A DNA stretch of 64,000 nt from an uncultured Sphingomonas sp. GTDB taxonomy: Bacteria > Pseudomonadota > Alphaproteobacteria > Sphingomonadales > Sphingomonadaceae. The stretch lies in NCBI GenBank assembly GCA_913775315.1, contig CAJYIX010000020.1:140266-204265 (forward strand), in the 5' to 3' direction. Every line of letters begins with the position of its first letter. The stretch's first letter is position 1. The notes beneath the pieces were generated by a model. It searched no databases. It saw nothing but the letters and a program-made list of their open reading frames with translations, and was not told where the DNA came from. Positions 25,881-34,358 of the stretch are shown piece by piece. Position numbers and translations under genes: made by a program.

Positions 25881-28800
25881 TCAAGCGCGCGAGGGCAAGC
25901 TTTGCTCCGTCACCGCCAAGCCGGGCTTGAGCGCGGCGAGCGTCTCGGCCGGCACCGCGATCAGCCGCGGCCCGGCGGTGTAGAGCAGCGCCGCCTCGAT
26001 CCGGCGGTCGGGGAAGATGACGGCGAGCGCGGCGGCATAGGCGGCCATCTGGCGCGCATGATGCGGCGGGACCTCGCCCATATCGGCGGGGACGCGGCGG
26101 CCGGTCTTGAAGTCGATCAGGCGCACCCGGTCCGCCTCGACCAGCAGCCGGTCGACGGTGCCCGCGATCACCTGCCCGCCGACGACCGCGGCGATCGGCG
26201 CCTCGGCCAGCGCATCCGCGCCGAACAGCTCGGCGAAGTCGGGATGCTCGACGATCGACAGCGCGCGATCGACCAGTCCCTTACCCAGCGGATTGCCCGC
26301 CAGCCACGCCGCCCCGGCGGCCCTGCGATGCTCGGGCGGCAGCGTCGGCAACCGCTCGAACAAGCCGTGAAGCAGCCGTCCGCGCTCCGCCGCGTCCTGC
26401 ATCGCCGGGCCGGCGGGCGGCGGGTCGGCCACCTCGTCCTCGCCCAGCGACGACGGCGCGAGTGGACGCGGCGGGCGCGCTTCCTCGGGCGCAGGGCGGC
26501 GGGCCCAGTCGGGGAGCGCCGGTGTTTCCGTGGTGCCGACAGCTTCGACAATGGCGGGCGCGGGCGGGCGGTCGTCGGCGAGGACGCGCGTCTCGCCCGG
26601 CGGCACGCCCAAGGCATCCATCGCCATCGCACTCGCACGGTACCAGCTGAGCGGCGGCGACTCGCCTTTCGCGCGATCGGACAGGCTCCCGGCGATCACC
26701 AGTTGCTCCTCCGCGCGCGTCGCGGCGACGTAGAAGAGCCGCCAATGCTCCTCCAGCTCGCGCCGGTCGCTGTCGGCCACCACGTCGTCGAGCGGCCCGC
26801 CCCGCTCGGCGCTGCGCGGGCGGAAGACGGGGATCGGCGGTTTGTCGGCGTCAGCCTGCCAGTCGAACAGGTCGCGGCGGTTCTGCGTCGGGTCGGCGGT
26901 CGCGTCGGCAAGGATGACGAGCGGCGCCTGCAATCCCTTGGCCCCGTGCGCGGTCATCACCCGGACCGCCGCCTGTGGACGCGAGCTGTCGCGCACGATC
27001 TCCACATCGCCGCGGTCGAACCAGTCGAGGAAGCGTTGCAGCGACGGAGTCGCGTTGCGCTCGAACCCGAGCGCCGCCGACAGCAGCTCCTCGATCGGGT
27101 CGCGCGCCTCCTCCCCCAGCCGCGCGATCAGCCGGCGGCGGCCATCCATCTCGCCCGAGAGAATATCCTCGAGGAAGCGATAGGGCGTCGCATAATCGGC
27201 ACGGGCGAGCAGGTGATAGAGTGGGGCCAGTCGCTCGGCCGGCTGCGTCGCGCGCAGGTGCCGCCACAGCCCGCCCTTGCGATGCATCGCCGCCGCCATC
27301 AGCTCGTCCTGGCTCCACCCAATGAGCGGCGAGACGAGGAGGCTGGCGAGGCTCAGGTCATCGCCCGGTTGCAGGACGAAGCGGATCGCGGCGAGCAGAT
27401 CCTGCACCGCCAGCGGCGCATTGAGCCGCAGCCGATCGACGCCCGCGACCGGCACCCCCTCCGCATAGAGGCGCGCGACGATCAGCGAGGCGAGCTCGCC
27501 GCGCCGCTTGACGAGGATCATCACGTCCTCGGGCCGCAGCGCGCGGCCCTTCGACGCCAGCCTATGCCCGCTATCGAGCCAGTCGCGCACCTGCCTGGCA
27601 ATTCGACGGGCGAGTTCGCGGACCTGATCGTCGACCCAACCCTCCTCGTCCTCCTCGCTCCCGCCCGCGATCACGGGGGGCATCAGGGTGACGCTGCCCG
27701 GCCCCGGCACCTGGCTGGCATGGCGCTGGCGGTCGTCGGTGCCCATGCCCGGCGGGGGCAGTGCATCGAGTGCGGCATCGACGAACTTAAGAATCGTCGC
27801 GACCGAGCGGAAGCTTTCGGTGAGCGCGACGGTGTCGAGCGGCCGGCGCTCCTCCGCGTCGATCGGCGGCGCGGCGCCGAGGCGGTCGAAATGAAGCTGC
27901 GCGGCGCGGAAGAAGATCGGGTCGGTGCCCTGAAAGCCGAAGATCGCCTGCTTGTCGTCGCCCACGGTGAACAGCGTCCGCACGCGATTGCCGCGCGTGC
28001 CCGCCCCGGCGAAGAACTCGTCGGCGATCGCGCGGACGATCCGCCACTGGGCAAGGTTGGTGTCCTGCGCCTCGTCGATCAGCACATGCTCGGTCGCCAG
28101 GTCGAGCTTGTAGCGCACCCACTCGCCCATGCCAGGCGTCTCGAGCAGGCGGACGGTCGCGGCGATCAGGTCGTCGAAATCCACCGCGCCCGCCAGCCGC
28201 TTGGCGTCGGCATAGGCGCGCGCATAGGCGCGGCCGGCGGTGAGCGCGGAGGCAAGTGCATCGGCGTAGGCAGCGCGCACCCGCAGTGCGAGAAGCTCGC
28301 CGCAGGCTCCGTGCAGGCGCTCGGTCAGCGCGGCATAATCGTCGCCCGGTGCGACCGGCTTCTTTCGAAGCTCGCCCTTCGCCGTCGCCCAGACGAGATG
28401 GAGGTCGGCGAGACCCCCGGCGCGCACGCGCGCATCGCCGGCCAGCCACGCCGCGACGGCGTCGGCACGCTCAAGGCCGGTCTTGGTCCCCCACGCCGCG
28501 TTGGCCGCCGCCACCCCGCGCAGACTCTCGATGTCGAAAGCCTCGTCGCCGCACGACGCCTCGATATGCGCGGTGACGTCCCCGGTCGGCAGGTCGAGCG
28601 CGCGGCGGAGATAGGGCTGGATCCCGTCACCGATCGGCAGCGCCTCCATCGCGTCGGGCCGGGCGGCGCAGGCATGGAGGAACGCCTCGGCCTTCTGCTC
28701 GCCCAGCCGCAGCGCCAGCGCGCCGATCGCCTCGGCGATGGCGACGCGTCCCTCACGCGCCTCGTCCTCCAGCAGCCGCGCCAACGCCTCGCGCTGGAGC

Positions 28801-29261
28801 AGCGCCTGTTCGCGCGGTTCGAGCGGGCGGAAGCCGGGCACCAGCCCCGCCTCCGCCGGGAAGGCGGAAAGCAGGCTCTGGCAGAAGCCGTGGATCGTCT
28901 GGATGCGCAGGCCACCGGGCGCATCGAGCACGCGGGCGAACAGCGTCCGCGCCCGCTCGACCTGCTCGGGCGTCGCCGGTTCGCCGAGGCCACGCAGTTC
29001 GTTGAACAGGTCGTTGCGGTCGAGCCGCACCCAACGGGCGAGCGTCCCAGCGATCCGCTCCGCCATCTCGGCCGCGCCGGCCTTGGTAAAGGTAAGGCAG
29101 AGGATGGCTTCGGGCCGGCTGCCCGCCAGCAGCAGCCGGAACACGCGCGCGGCGAGCACTTGCGTCTTGCCCGTGCCGGCGGATGCCGCAAGCCAGACGT
29201 GGCGGTCGGGCCGGCTGGCATCGCGCTGCGCGCCGCGAAGCGGGTGGAGGGGCTTAGTCAC
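25881..29261 (-). CDS. addA: Double-strand-break repair helicase-nuclease AddA
   Basis: 1126 aa. UvrD-type superfamily 1 helicase: Q-like N-terminus, Walker A in LAASAGTGKTQ (about 25-34), LTFTKAGAAEMAERI (motif Ia), the DEAQDTN Walker B block, and motifs IV-VI (MTAHGAKGLQAPLV, FYVAATRAEEQL). The C-terminal RecB-type nuclease holds VRLIDFKTGR, with the metal and catalytic Asp/Lys. With AddB it resects double-strand breaks for RecA-dependent repair. It overlaps addB by eight bases. Confidence 0.95.
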   Translation of the reverse strand: MTKPLHPLRGAQRDASRPDRHVWLAASAGTGKTQVLAARVFRLLLAGSRPEAILCLTFTKAGAAEMAERIAGTLARWVRLDRNDLFNELRGLGEPATPEQVERARTLFARVLDAPGGLRIQTIHGFCQSLLSAFPAEAGLVPGFRPLEPREQALLQREALARLLEDEAREGRVAIAEAIGALALRLGEQKAEAFLHACAARPDAMEALPIGDGIQPYLRRALDLPTGDVTAHIEASCGDEAFDIESLRGVAAANAAWGTKTGLERADAVAAWLAGDARVRAGGLADLHLVWATAKGELRKKPVAPGDDYAALTERLHGACGELLALRVRAAYADALASALTAGRAYARAYADAKRLAGAVDFDDLIAATVRLLETPGMGEWVRYKLDLATEHVLIDEAQDTNLAQWRIVRAIADEFFAGAGTRGNRVRTLFTVGDDKQAIFGFQGTDPIFFRAAQLHFDRLGAAPPIDAEERRPLDTVALTESFRSVATILKFVDAALDALPPPGMGTDDRQRHASQVPGPGSVTLMPPVIAGGSEEDEEGWVDDQVRELARRIARQVRDWLDSGHRLASKGRALRPEDVMILVKRRGELASLIVARLYAEGVPVAGVDRLRLNAPLAVQDLLAAIRFVLQPGDDLSLASLLVSPLIGWSQDELMAAAMHRKGGLWRHLRATQPAERLAPLYHLLARADYATPYRFLEDILSGEMDGRRRLIARLGEEARDPIEELLSAALGFERNATPSLQRFLDWFDRGDVEIVRDSSRPQAAVRVMTAHGAKGLQAPLVILADATADPTQNRRDLFDWQADADKPPIPVFRPRSAERGGPLDDVVADSDRRELEEHWRLFYVAATRAEEQLVIAGSLSDRAKGESPPLSWYRASAMAMDALGVPPGETRVLADDRPPAPAIVEAVGTTETPALPDWARRPAPEEARPPRPLAPSSLGEDEVADPPPAGPAMQDAAERGRLLHGLFERLPTLPPEHRRAAGAAWLAGNPLGKGLVDRALSIVEHPDFAELFGADALAEAPIAAVVGGQVIAGTVDRLLVEADRVRLIDFKTGRRVPADMGEVPPHHARQMAAYAAALAVIFPDRRIEAALLYTAGPRLIAVPAETLAALKPGLAVTEQSLPSRA

Positions 29262-32202
29262 GACCGTACCACTCGTCCCGCCGCATCAGCTGGTCGTACT
29301 CGGCATAAGGTGCCATCTCCGGCACCAGCTTCGCCGTGAACGGCGCGTCGCCGGTCAGCCAATCGCGCACGGCCCCCACGAAATGATCGTGCGCCATGCC
29401 GACGAAATCCTCCGGCGCGATGCCGCTGCGCCCGCCGACCGGGCTCTGGATATAGCCGAACGCCTCGCCCTTCTTTGCGAGCGACCAATATTCGAAGTCC
29501 GTCGCCTGCCCCTCGATGCGATCGAATCCGCCGCGCTCGGCGATCAGGCCGACAAGGCCCAGCTGCAGGCTGAACCCCGCCGCGACCGCGCTGGGACTGG
29601 GCGGCTTGCCGGTCTTGTAATCGACGATGCCGAGCCCGCCGCCGGGCAGCCGGTCAATCCGGTCGTACTTCCCCGTCAGCGTGACGCCCGCGATCTCGAT
29701 CGCGCCCGATTCCTCGACGCCCAGCACCTGCCGCCCTGCGGCCACCTGCGCCGCCAGTTCGCCCGCGATCCATTCGACCGCGGCGATCAGGCGCGGGCGC
29801 CACAGCGCGCGGACGATCGGATGGGTGCGCGTGTCGTCGAGCATCGCGTTCGCGCGCGCGACGAGGCGGGCCGGATCGTGGCGGTCATGCTTCGACCACG
29901 CCTCCAGGATCGAATGCACCGCCGTCCCGCGCCACGCCGCGCTCGGATCGGCATCGACCGGATCGAGCGGCGACAGACCCAGCATCCGCCGCGCGTAGAA
30001 GGCGTAGGGGTCCGCCTTCAGCCGGTCCACCTCGGTCACGGACAGCTTGCGCGGCCGGTCCTCGACGCGCGGCGACGGCGCGGGCCGGGTGGCGGGGACG
30101 TGCGGCGCGGTATCGAGCGCGCGCGCCCAGCCCGCCAGCCCCGGCGCGGGGTCGAGCCCCTCGGCCAGCGCCTCGAGCCGCAGCCAGAAGCGGGAGGGAA
30201 TGGTCGGCCCCGATCCGTCGCGCCGCGAGCGCGTCAGCAGCACCTCGCGCGCGCCCAGCCCTTGCGCGAAATCCTGTGCCGACAGCCCAATCCTCCGTTC
30301 GAGCGCGGGCAGGCCGAGTTCGCTGCGGATGCGCGGCGCGAGCCACGGGTCGGGCGCGGGCAGCGCCGGCCACGACCCTTCGTTTAGCCCGCCAAGGATG
30401 ACCAGGTCGGCGCTCTGCAACTGCGCCTCGACCAGGCCATAGAGCGCCAGCCGCGGATGCCCGCCCTGCGGCGGGCGGATCGCGATCTCGTCGAGAAGGC
30501 TGCGCATCAGCGGCAACAGCGCGCCCGCCGACACCGCGCGCGGCCCCTCCGCGCCGTCGCTCTCCAGCGCGGTCAGAAGGTCGGCGGCGGCGCGCCCCTC
30601 CGCCCGCGCCCAGGCGGCATCGCCCGCGAGCAGCGTTGCCGATTCGCGCAGCAGCCGGGCATGGTCGTCGAGCGGGCGGTCCCCGCCCTCTGCCATCGCG
30701 GCGATGGGTGCGAGGCAGGCCTTGGCCTCGTCCCACCATGCCCGCGCCGCCTCACGCAGCGCCGCCGTCCGCGGTTCGCCGGTTGCCAGATGCGCGTCGA
30801 TCCCCTCGATCCCCGGCGCCGGCCGCGGCCCACGCAGCGCGAGGTCGAGGCGGCGCGCTCCCTCCAGCCATTTCAGCCGCCGCTCGGGATCGCTCGATGC
30901 AACCAGCGGGTGCTTGAGAAGTGCCAGCAGCGCCATCGGCGCGAACCGCTGTCCCGCCGCCTCGACGATCGCGAGGAGGAGCGTGCCCGGCGCCAGCATC
31001 GACAGGGGCCGCCCCGCCGAATCGTCGATCGCCACGCCCCAGCGCGCCAGATGCGCGGCGACCCGCGCGGCGAGGTTGCGGTCGGGCGTCACCAGCGCGG
31101 CGGTTCTGCCCGGCGTCTCCAGCACCTCGCGCAGTTTGAGCGCGATCCCCTGCGCCTCTTCGGCCGGGGTTGCGACTTCCAGCGCGGTGACGCCCTCGAA
31201 CCGCCGCTCGGCACGGGGCAGCGTCGGCCAGCGATGTGTGAGGACGGCAGGCAGCATCGCACTGTCGATCGCCTTCCCCCGCGCGGGCGGCGCGTCGAGT
31301 TCGCTCGCAACACGCCACGGCCGCACTTCCGCGCGCGCGACGCCCATGCGGTCGAGCAGCAGCTTGAGCGCGAATTGCGGGTGGGTCTCGACCGATCGGC
31401 GGACCTCGCCGGTCACCGGATCGGGCTGGTGCGGCCCCAGCGCGTCCCACGCCGCCTCGTCCAACCCGGTTGCAAGGCCCGGCAGCACCACGAAACCGTC
31501 GGGCAGCCCCGCAACGCAGCGCAGCAGCCGCGCGACCGACGGGACGGGCGAGGTCACGCCCGCCGCACAGACGAACCGCGCCGGGCTGGCCCGTTCCCAC
31601 GCGCGACAAGCGCGTTCGAGCAGCCGGCGACGGCGCTCTACGAGGTCGATCGCGCCCAGCCGCTCGAGTTCGGCGGGCCAGCGGTCGAGCACGACCTCGA
31701 ATGTCGACAGCGCCGTCGCCCAGTGCTGTGACAGCTCACCCGACAGGTCGATGGCTCGCAGCGCCGCGGGCGCGATCTCCTCGACCTGTAACTGGTCGAG
31801 CGTGCGGGCAAGGTCGCCGGCCAAACGCACCGCTTCGGCCGGATCGAGGCCGGGCCGCGTCTCCTGCAACAGCCGCGCGAGGATCAGGCGGCGCTTGAGC
31901 GGATCGACCGCGGACGGGACCGGCGCGGCGTCGGCGGGGTCGAAGAACGGGCCGACCGCCTCGTCCAGATCGGGATCGCCGACCGCGACGATGCGCGGCA
32001 GGAGGAGGCCGCCGTCGCTCAGCCGGACGAACGCGTCGTTGATCGCGCGCGCGGCGCGGCTGGTCGGCACGATGACGACGCCCCGAGCGAGGCCCATCGG
32101 CTCGCGCCCGAACCGGCGGAGCAGGCCGATGGCGAGCGTGTCGGCGAACGCCTTGTGCGCGGGGATGGTGAAGACCTGCGGCCCGCGCACCGCTTCAGCC
32201 AT
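29254..32202 (-). CDS. addB: Double-strand-break repair protein AddB
   Basis: 982 aa. The N-terminus (PAHKAFADTLAIGLLRRFG) lacks a proper Walker A, as in alphaproteobacterial AddB. A helicase-like fold continues with VVIVPTSRAARAINDAF and DLVILGGLNEGSWPALPAPDPWL. The C-terminal nuclease carries GIVDYKTGKPP. It binds AddA to form the two-nuclease AddAB complex. It overlaps murU by eight bases and addA by eight bases, so production of the two subunits is coupled. Confidence 0.94.
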   Translation of the reverse strand: MAEAVRGPQVFTIPAHKAFADTLAIGLLRRFGREPMGLARGVVIVPTSRAARAINDAFVRLSDGGLLLPRIVAVGDPDLDEAVGPFFDPADAAPVPSAVDPLKRRLILARLLQETRPGLDPAEAVRLAGDLARTLDQLQVEEIAPAALRAIDLSGELSQHWATALSTFEVVLDRWPAELERLGAIDLVERRRRLLERACRAWERASPARFVCAAGVTSPVPSVARLLRCVAGLPDGFVVLPGLATGLDEAAWDALGPHQPDPVTGEVRRSVETHPQFALKLLLDRMGVARAEVRPWRVASELDAPPARGKAIDSAMLPAVLTHRWPTLPRAERRFEGVTALEVATPAEEAQGIALKLREVLETPGRTAALVTPDRNLAARVAAHLARWGVAIDDSAGRPLSMLAPGTLLLAIVEAAGQRFAPMALLALLKHPLVASSDPERRLKWLEGARRLDLALRGPRPAPGIEGIDAHLATGEPRTAALREAARAWWDEAKACLAPIAAMAEGGDRPLDDHARLLRESATLLAGDAAWARAEGRAAADLLTALESDGAEGPRAVSAGALLPLMRSLLDEIAIRPPQGGHPRLALYGLVEAQLQSADLVILGGLNEGSWPALPAPDPWLAPRIRSELGLPALERRIGLSAQDFAQGLGAREVLLTRSRRDGSGPTIPSRFWLRLEALAEGLDPAPGLAGWARALDTAPHVPATRPAPSPRVEDRPRKLSVTEVDRLKADPYAFYARRMLGLSPLDPVDADPSAAWRGTAVHSILEAWSKHDRHDPARLVARANAMLDDTRTHPIVRALWRPRLIAAVEWIAGELAAQVAAGRQVLGVEESGAIEIAGVTLTGKYDRIDRLPGGGLGIVDYKTGKPPSPSAVAAGFSLQLGLVGLIAERGGFDRIEGQATDFEYWSLAKKGEAFGYIQSPVGGRSGIAPEDFVGMAHDHFVGAVRDWLTGDAPFTAKLVPEMAPYAEYDQLMRRDEWYGRD

Positions 32203-32950
32203 CGGCGAGCAGCGCCTCGGTCATGCCGATCGACGACGGGCTCCCGACATCGAACCACAGTCCCTCGTGCGTCACGCCGTAAGCGCGGCCCGCTTGAATC
32301 GCGCGGTTCCAGAACAGGTTGGTCGAGAACGGCCCCTCCGGATAGTCGCGGATGATCGCGGGATTGAGGATCTGCACGCCGGTATAGACGAACGGCGCCA
32401 GCCGGCCCGAGGCGCGGCGGCGGACGATCCGCCCCCCGGCATCCAGGTGGAAGTCGCCCCGCCCCGCATGGCCGTTGGCGCGGGCGAGCGGCACCATCAG
32501 GAGGAGCACGTCCATCCGGTCGGCGTCCCACATCTGCGCCAGCTGGACGATCGCGTCGACCGGCCCGTCGACCCACAGATTATCGCTGTTGACGCACAGG
32601 ATCGGATCGTCGCCCAGAAGGTCGCGCGCCTTGACCAGCCCGCCGCCGGTTTCGAGCAACTGCGCGCGCTCGTCGGACACCGCGATCTCGATCCCCTTCA
32701 CCCGGTGCGTCAGATGCGCTTCGAGCACGTCGGCGAGGTAATGGACGTTGACCACCGCCCGCTCGACCCCCGCCGACCGCAGCCGGTCGAAGACATGGTC
32801 GATCAGCGGCTTGCCCGCGACCTCGACCAGCGGCTTGGGCCGGGTGGCGGTCAGCGGGCGCATCCGCTTGCCCAGGCCCGCGGCCATGACCATCGCGGTT
32901 TTCGGCACCACGACGGCGGGGTTGGGGCGGATGGCGCGGGTCTTGGCCAT
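32195..32950 (-). CDS. murU: Nucleotidyltransferase, N-acetylmuramate-1-phosphate uridylyltransferase MurU type
   Basis: 251 aa from ATG 32950 (TGATG overlap with amgK). The nucleotidyltransferase signature AMVMAAGLGKRMRPLTATRPKP is at about 18-39, with LVEVAGKPLIDH and the metal-binding NSDNLW segment. Adjacent to an AmgK-type kinase, it fits MurU, which makes UDP-MurNAc from MurNAc-1-P in a recycling route that bypasses MurA and lowers fosfomycin sensitivity. Sequence alone would also allow a mannose-1-P guanylyltransferase; the neighbour decides. Confidence 0.85.
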   Translation of the reverse strand: MAKTRAIRPNPAVVVPKTAMVMAAGLGKRMRPLTATRPKPLVEVAGKPLIDHVFDRLRSAGVERAVVNVHYLADVLEAHLTHRVKGIEIAVSDERAQLLETGGGLVKARDLLGDDPILCVNSDNLWVDGPVDAIVQLAQMWDADRMDVLLLMVPLARANGHAGRGDFHLDAGGRIVRRRASGRLAPFVYTGVQILNPAIIRDYPEGPFSTNLFWNRAIQAGRAYGVTHEGLWFDVGSPSSIGMTEALLADG

Positions 32951-33939
32951 CAGCGGGCGAGCTCGATCGGATCGCCGCGCAGGTGCGCGGGGATGTTGGC
33001 GTCGAACCACGCCGCGACGGGGCCGAGCGCCGGATGCGCGAGGTCGCGCTCCAGATAGCCCCAGACCCGAGGGCACAAGGTCGGATAGCGCGGCTTACCG
33101 TCGCGCTGCCAAAGCCGGGTGAAGATGCCGATGATCTTGGCGTTCCGCTGCGCGCCGAGCACGTGGTAGGCGACCGCGAAACTGTCGTCGGCGCCCACGG
33201 TGCGGACATAGAGGTCGAGCATCGCCGCCTCCACCGCCGCGGGCACGTCGCGCCGCGCGTCCTGAAGCAGCGACACGAGGTCATAGGCCGGATGCCCTGC
33301 GAGGGCGTCCTGAAAGTCGAGCAGGCCGAGCGTCTCCGCCCCCTCGATCAGCATCAGGTTCTCGGCATGATAGTCCCGCAGCACCGTGACGCTGGGCGGC
33401 GACAGCGGCGCCAGTACCTGCTCCCACGCCCGATCGTACTCCGCCAGATCGACGTTGAGGCCGAGCGCGGGGGCGTACCATTCGACCAGCAGCCGCGCCT
33501 CGCGCAGATAGACCTCGAGGTCGTAGGGCGGCAGATCCATCGGCGCATGATCGCGCAGGCGGATCAGCAGGCGGACGGCCTCTTCGTACAGCCGCAGCTC
33601 GCTCTCGGGCGCGGCGTCGACGGTCTCGCGCATCCGCGCGTTGCCGAAATCCTGAAGGAGGACAAGGCCGTGGCCCAAATCCTCGCCATAGATTTCGGGC
33701 GCGGCGAAGCCCCGATCGGTCAACCAGCGCGCGACCGACAGGAACGGGCGCGGGTCCTCGTGCGGCGGGGGCGCGTCCATCAGGACCGCGTGGCGGCCGG
33801 GTGCGACGATGCGGAAATAGCGGCGGAACGAGGCGTCGCCGGCGATCGGCTCAATCTCCGCATCACCCCACCCGATCGAGGCAAGGAAGTCGCGCGCCGC
33901 AGCCGGCGGATTCAAGTCAGGGGCCATCGCCCTTCCCAT
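32950..33939 (-). CDS. amgK: N-acetylmuramate/N-acetylglucosamine kinase AmgK (APH fold)
   Basis: 329 aa from 33939; an ATG at 33927 is also possible. Aminoglycoside-phosphotransferase fold: GDASFRRYFRI glycine-rich loop, HAVLMDAPP, LVLLQDFGN, catalytic VLRDYHAENLML (Brenner motif with D and N) and LGLLDFQDALAGHPAYDL with the metal-binding Asp. With murU it forms the anomeric cell-wall recycling pair. It overlaps tsaE by up to 28 bases. The label AmgK rests on the pairing and overall length. Confidence 0.87.
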   Translation of the reverse strand: MGRAMAPDLNPPAAARDFLASIGWGDAEIEPIAGDASFRRYFRIVAPGRHAVLMDAPPPHEDPRPFLSVARWLTDRGFAAPEIYGEDLGHGLVLLQDFGNARMRETVDAAPESELRLYEEAVRLLIRLRDHAPMDLPPYDLEVYLREARLLVEWYAPALGLNVDLAEYDRAWEQVLAPLSPPSVTVLRDYHAENLMLIEGAETLGLLDFQDALAGHPAYDLVSLLQDARRDVPAAVEAAMLDLYVRTVGADDSFAVAYHVLGAQRNAKIIGIFTRLWQRDGKPRYPTLCPRVWGYLERDLAHPALGPVAAWFDANIPAHLRGDPIELAR

Positions 33940-34358
33940 GCCGCCGGCACCTCGGCTGTCAAGCGCCGCGCGCCGTCATCGGCAACGATCAGCGTCAGGC
34001 GAAGGGCGTCCGGAAAGACGCGCGCACCGACCCGCTCGGGCCATTCGACCAGCAGCGCGCCATCGTAGCGCGCATCGTCGAGGCCGAGTTCGAGCAGTTC
34101 GCCCTCGTCCTCGATCCGATAGAGATCGACGTGCAGCACCGGCAGCCGCACTTCCGGCGGGGCATAGCTCTGGACGATCGCATAGCTCGGGCTCGGTGCC
34201 TCCCCCGCCAGCCCCAACGCCGCCAGCAGTCCGCGCGCGATCGTCGTCTTGCCCGCCCCCAGCGGCCCCGACAGCGTGACGGCATCGCCGGGTCGCAGCA
34301 CCTCAGCCAATCTCCGGCCGAACGCGAGCGCGGCATCCTCATTGGGCAGGTCGATCAT
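33912..34358 (-). CDS. tsaE: tRNA threonylcarbamoyladenosine biosynthesis ATPase TsaE
   Basis: 148 aa. P-loop in LSGPLGAGKTTIARGLL (about 29-45), switch-like SPSYAIVQSY, and the conserved HVDLYRIEDEGELLELGLD and VEWPER segments. Works with TsaB, TsaC and TsaD in t6A37 formation. Its ATG overlaps the divL stop (ATGA) and its end overlaps amgK, placing this essential gene inside the cell-cycle/cell-wall operon. Confidence 0.94.
   Translation of the reverse strand: MIDLPNEDAALAFGRRLAEVLRPGDAVTLSGPLGAGKTTIARGLLAALGLAGEAPSPSYAIVQSYAPPEVRLPVLHVDLYRIEDEGELLELGLDDARYDGALLVEWPERVGARVFPDALRLTLIVADDGARRLTAEVPAAWEGRWPLT

Noticed and set aside
25347-29339. Open frame of about 1330 codons on the plus strand opposite addA
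   Set aside because: It is an antisense frame kept open by high-GC codon bias; the product is Arg/Gly/Ala-rich with no domain, while the minus strand encodes a complete AddA.
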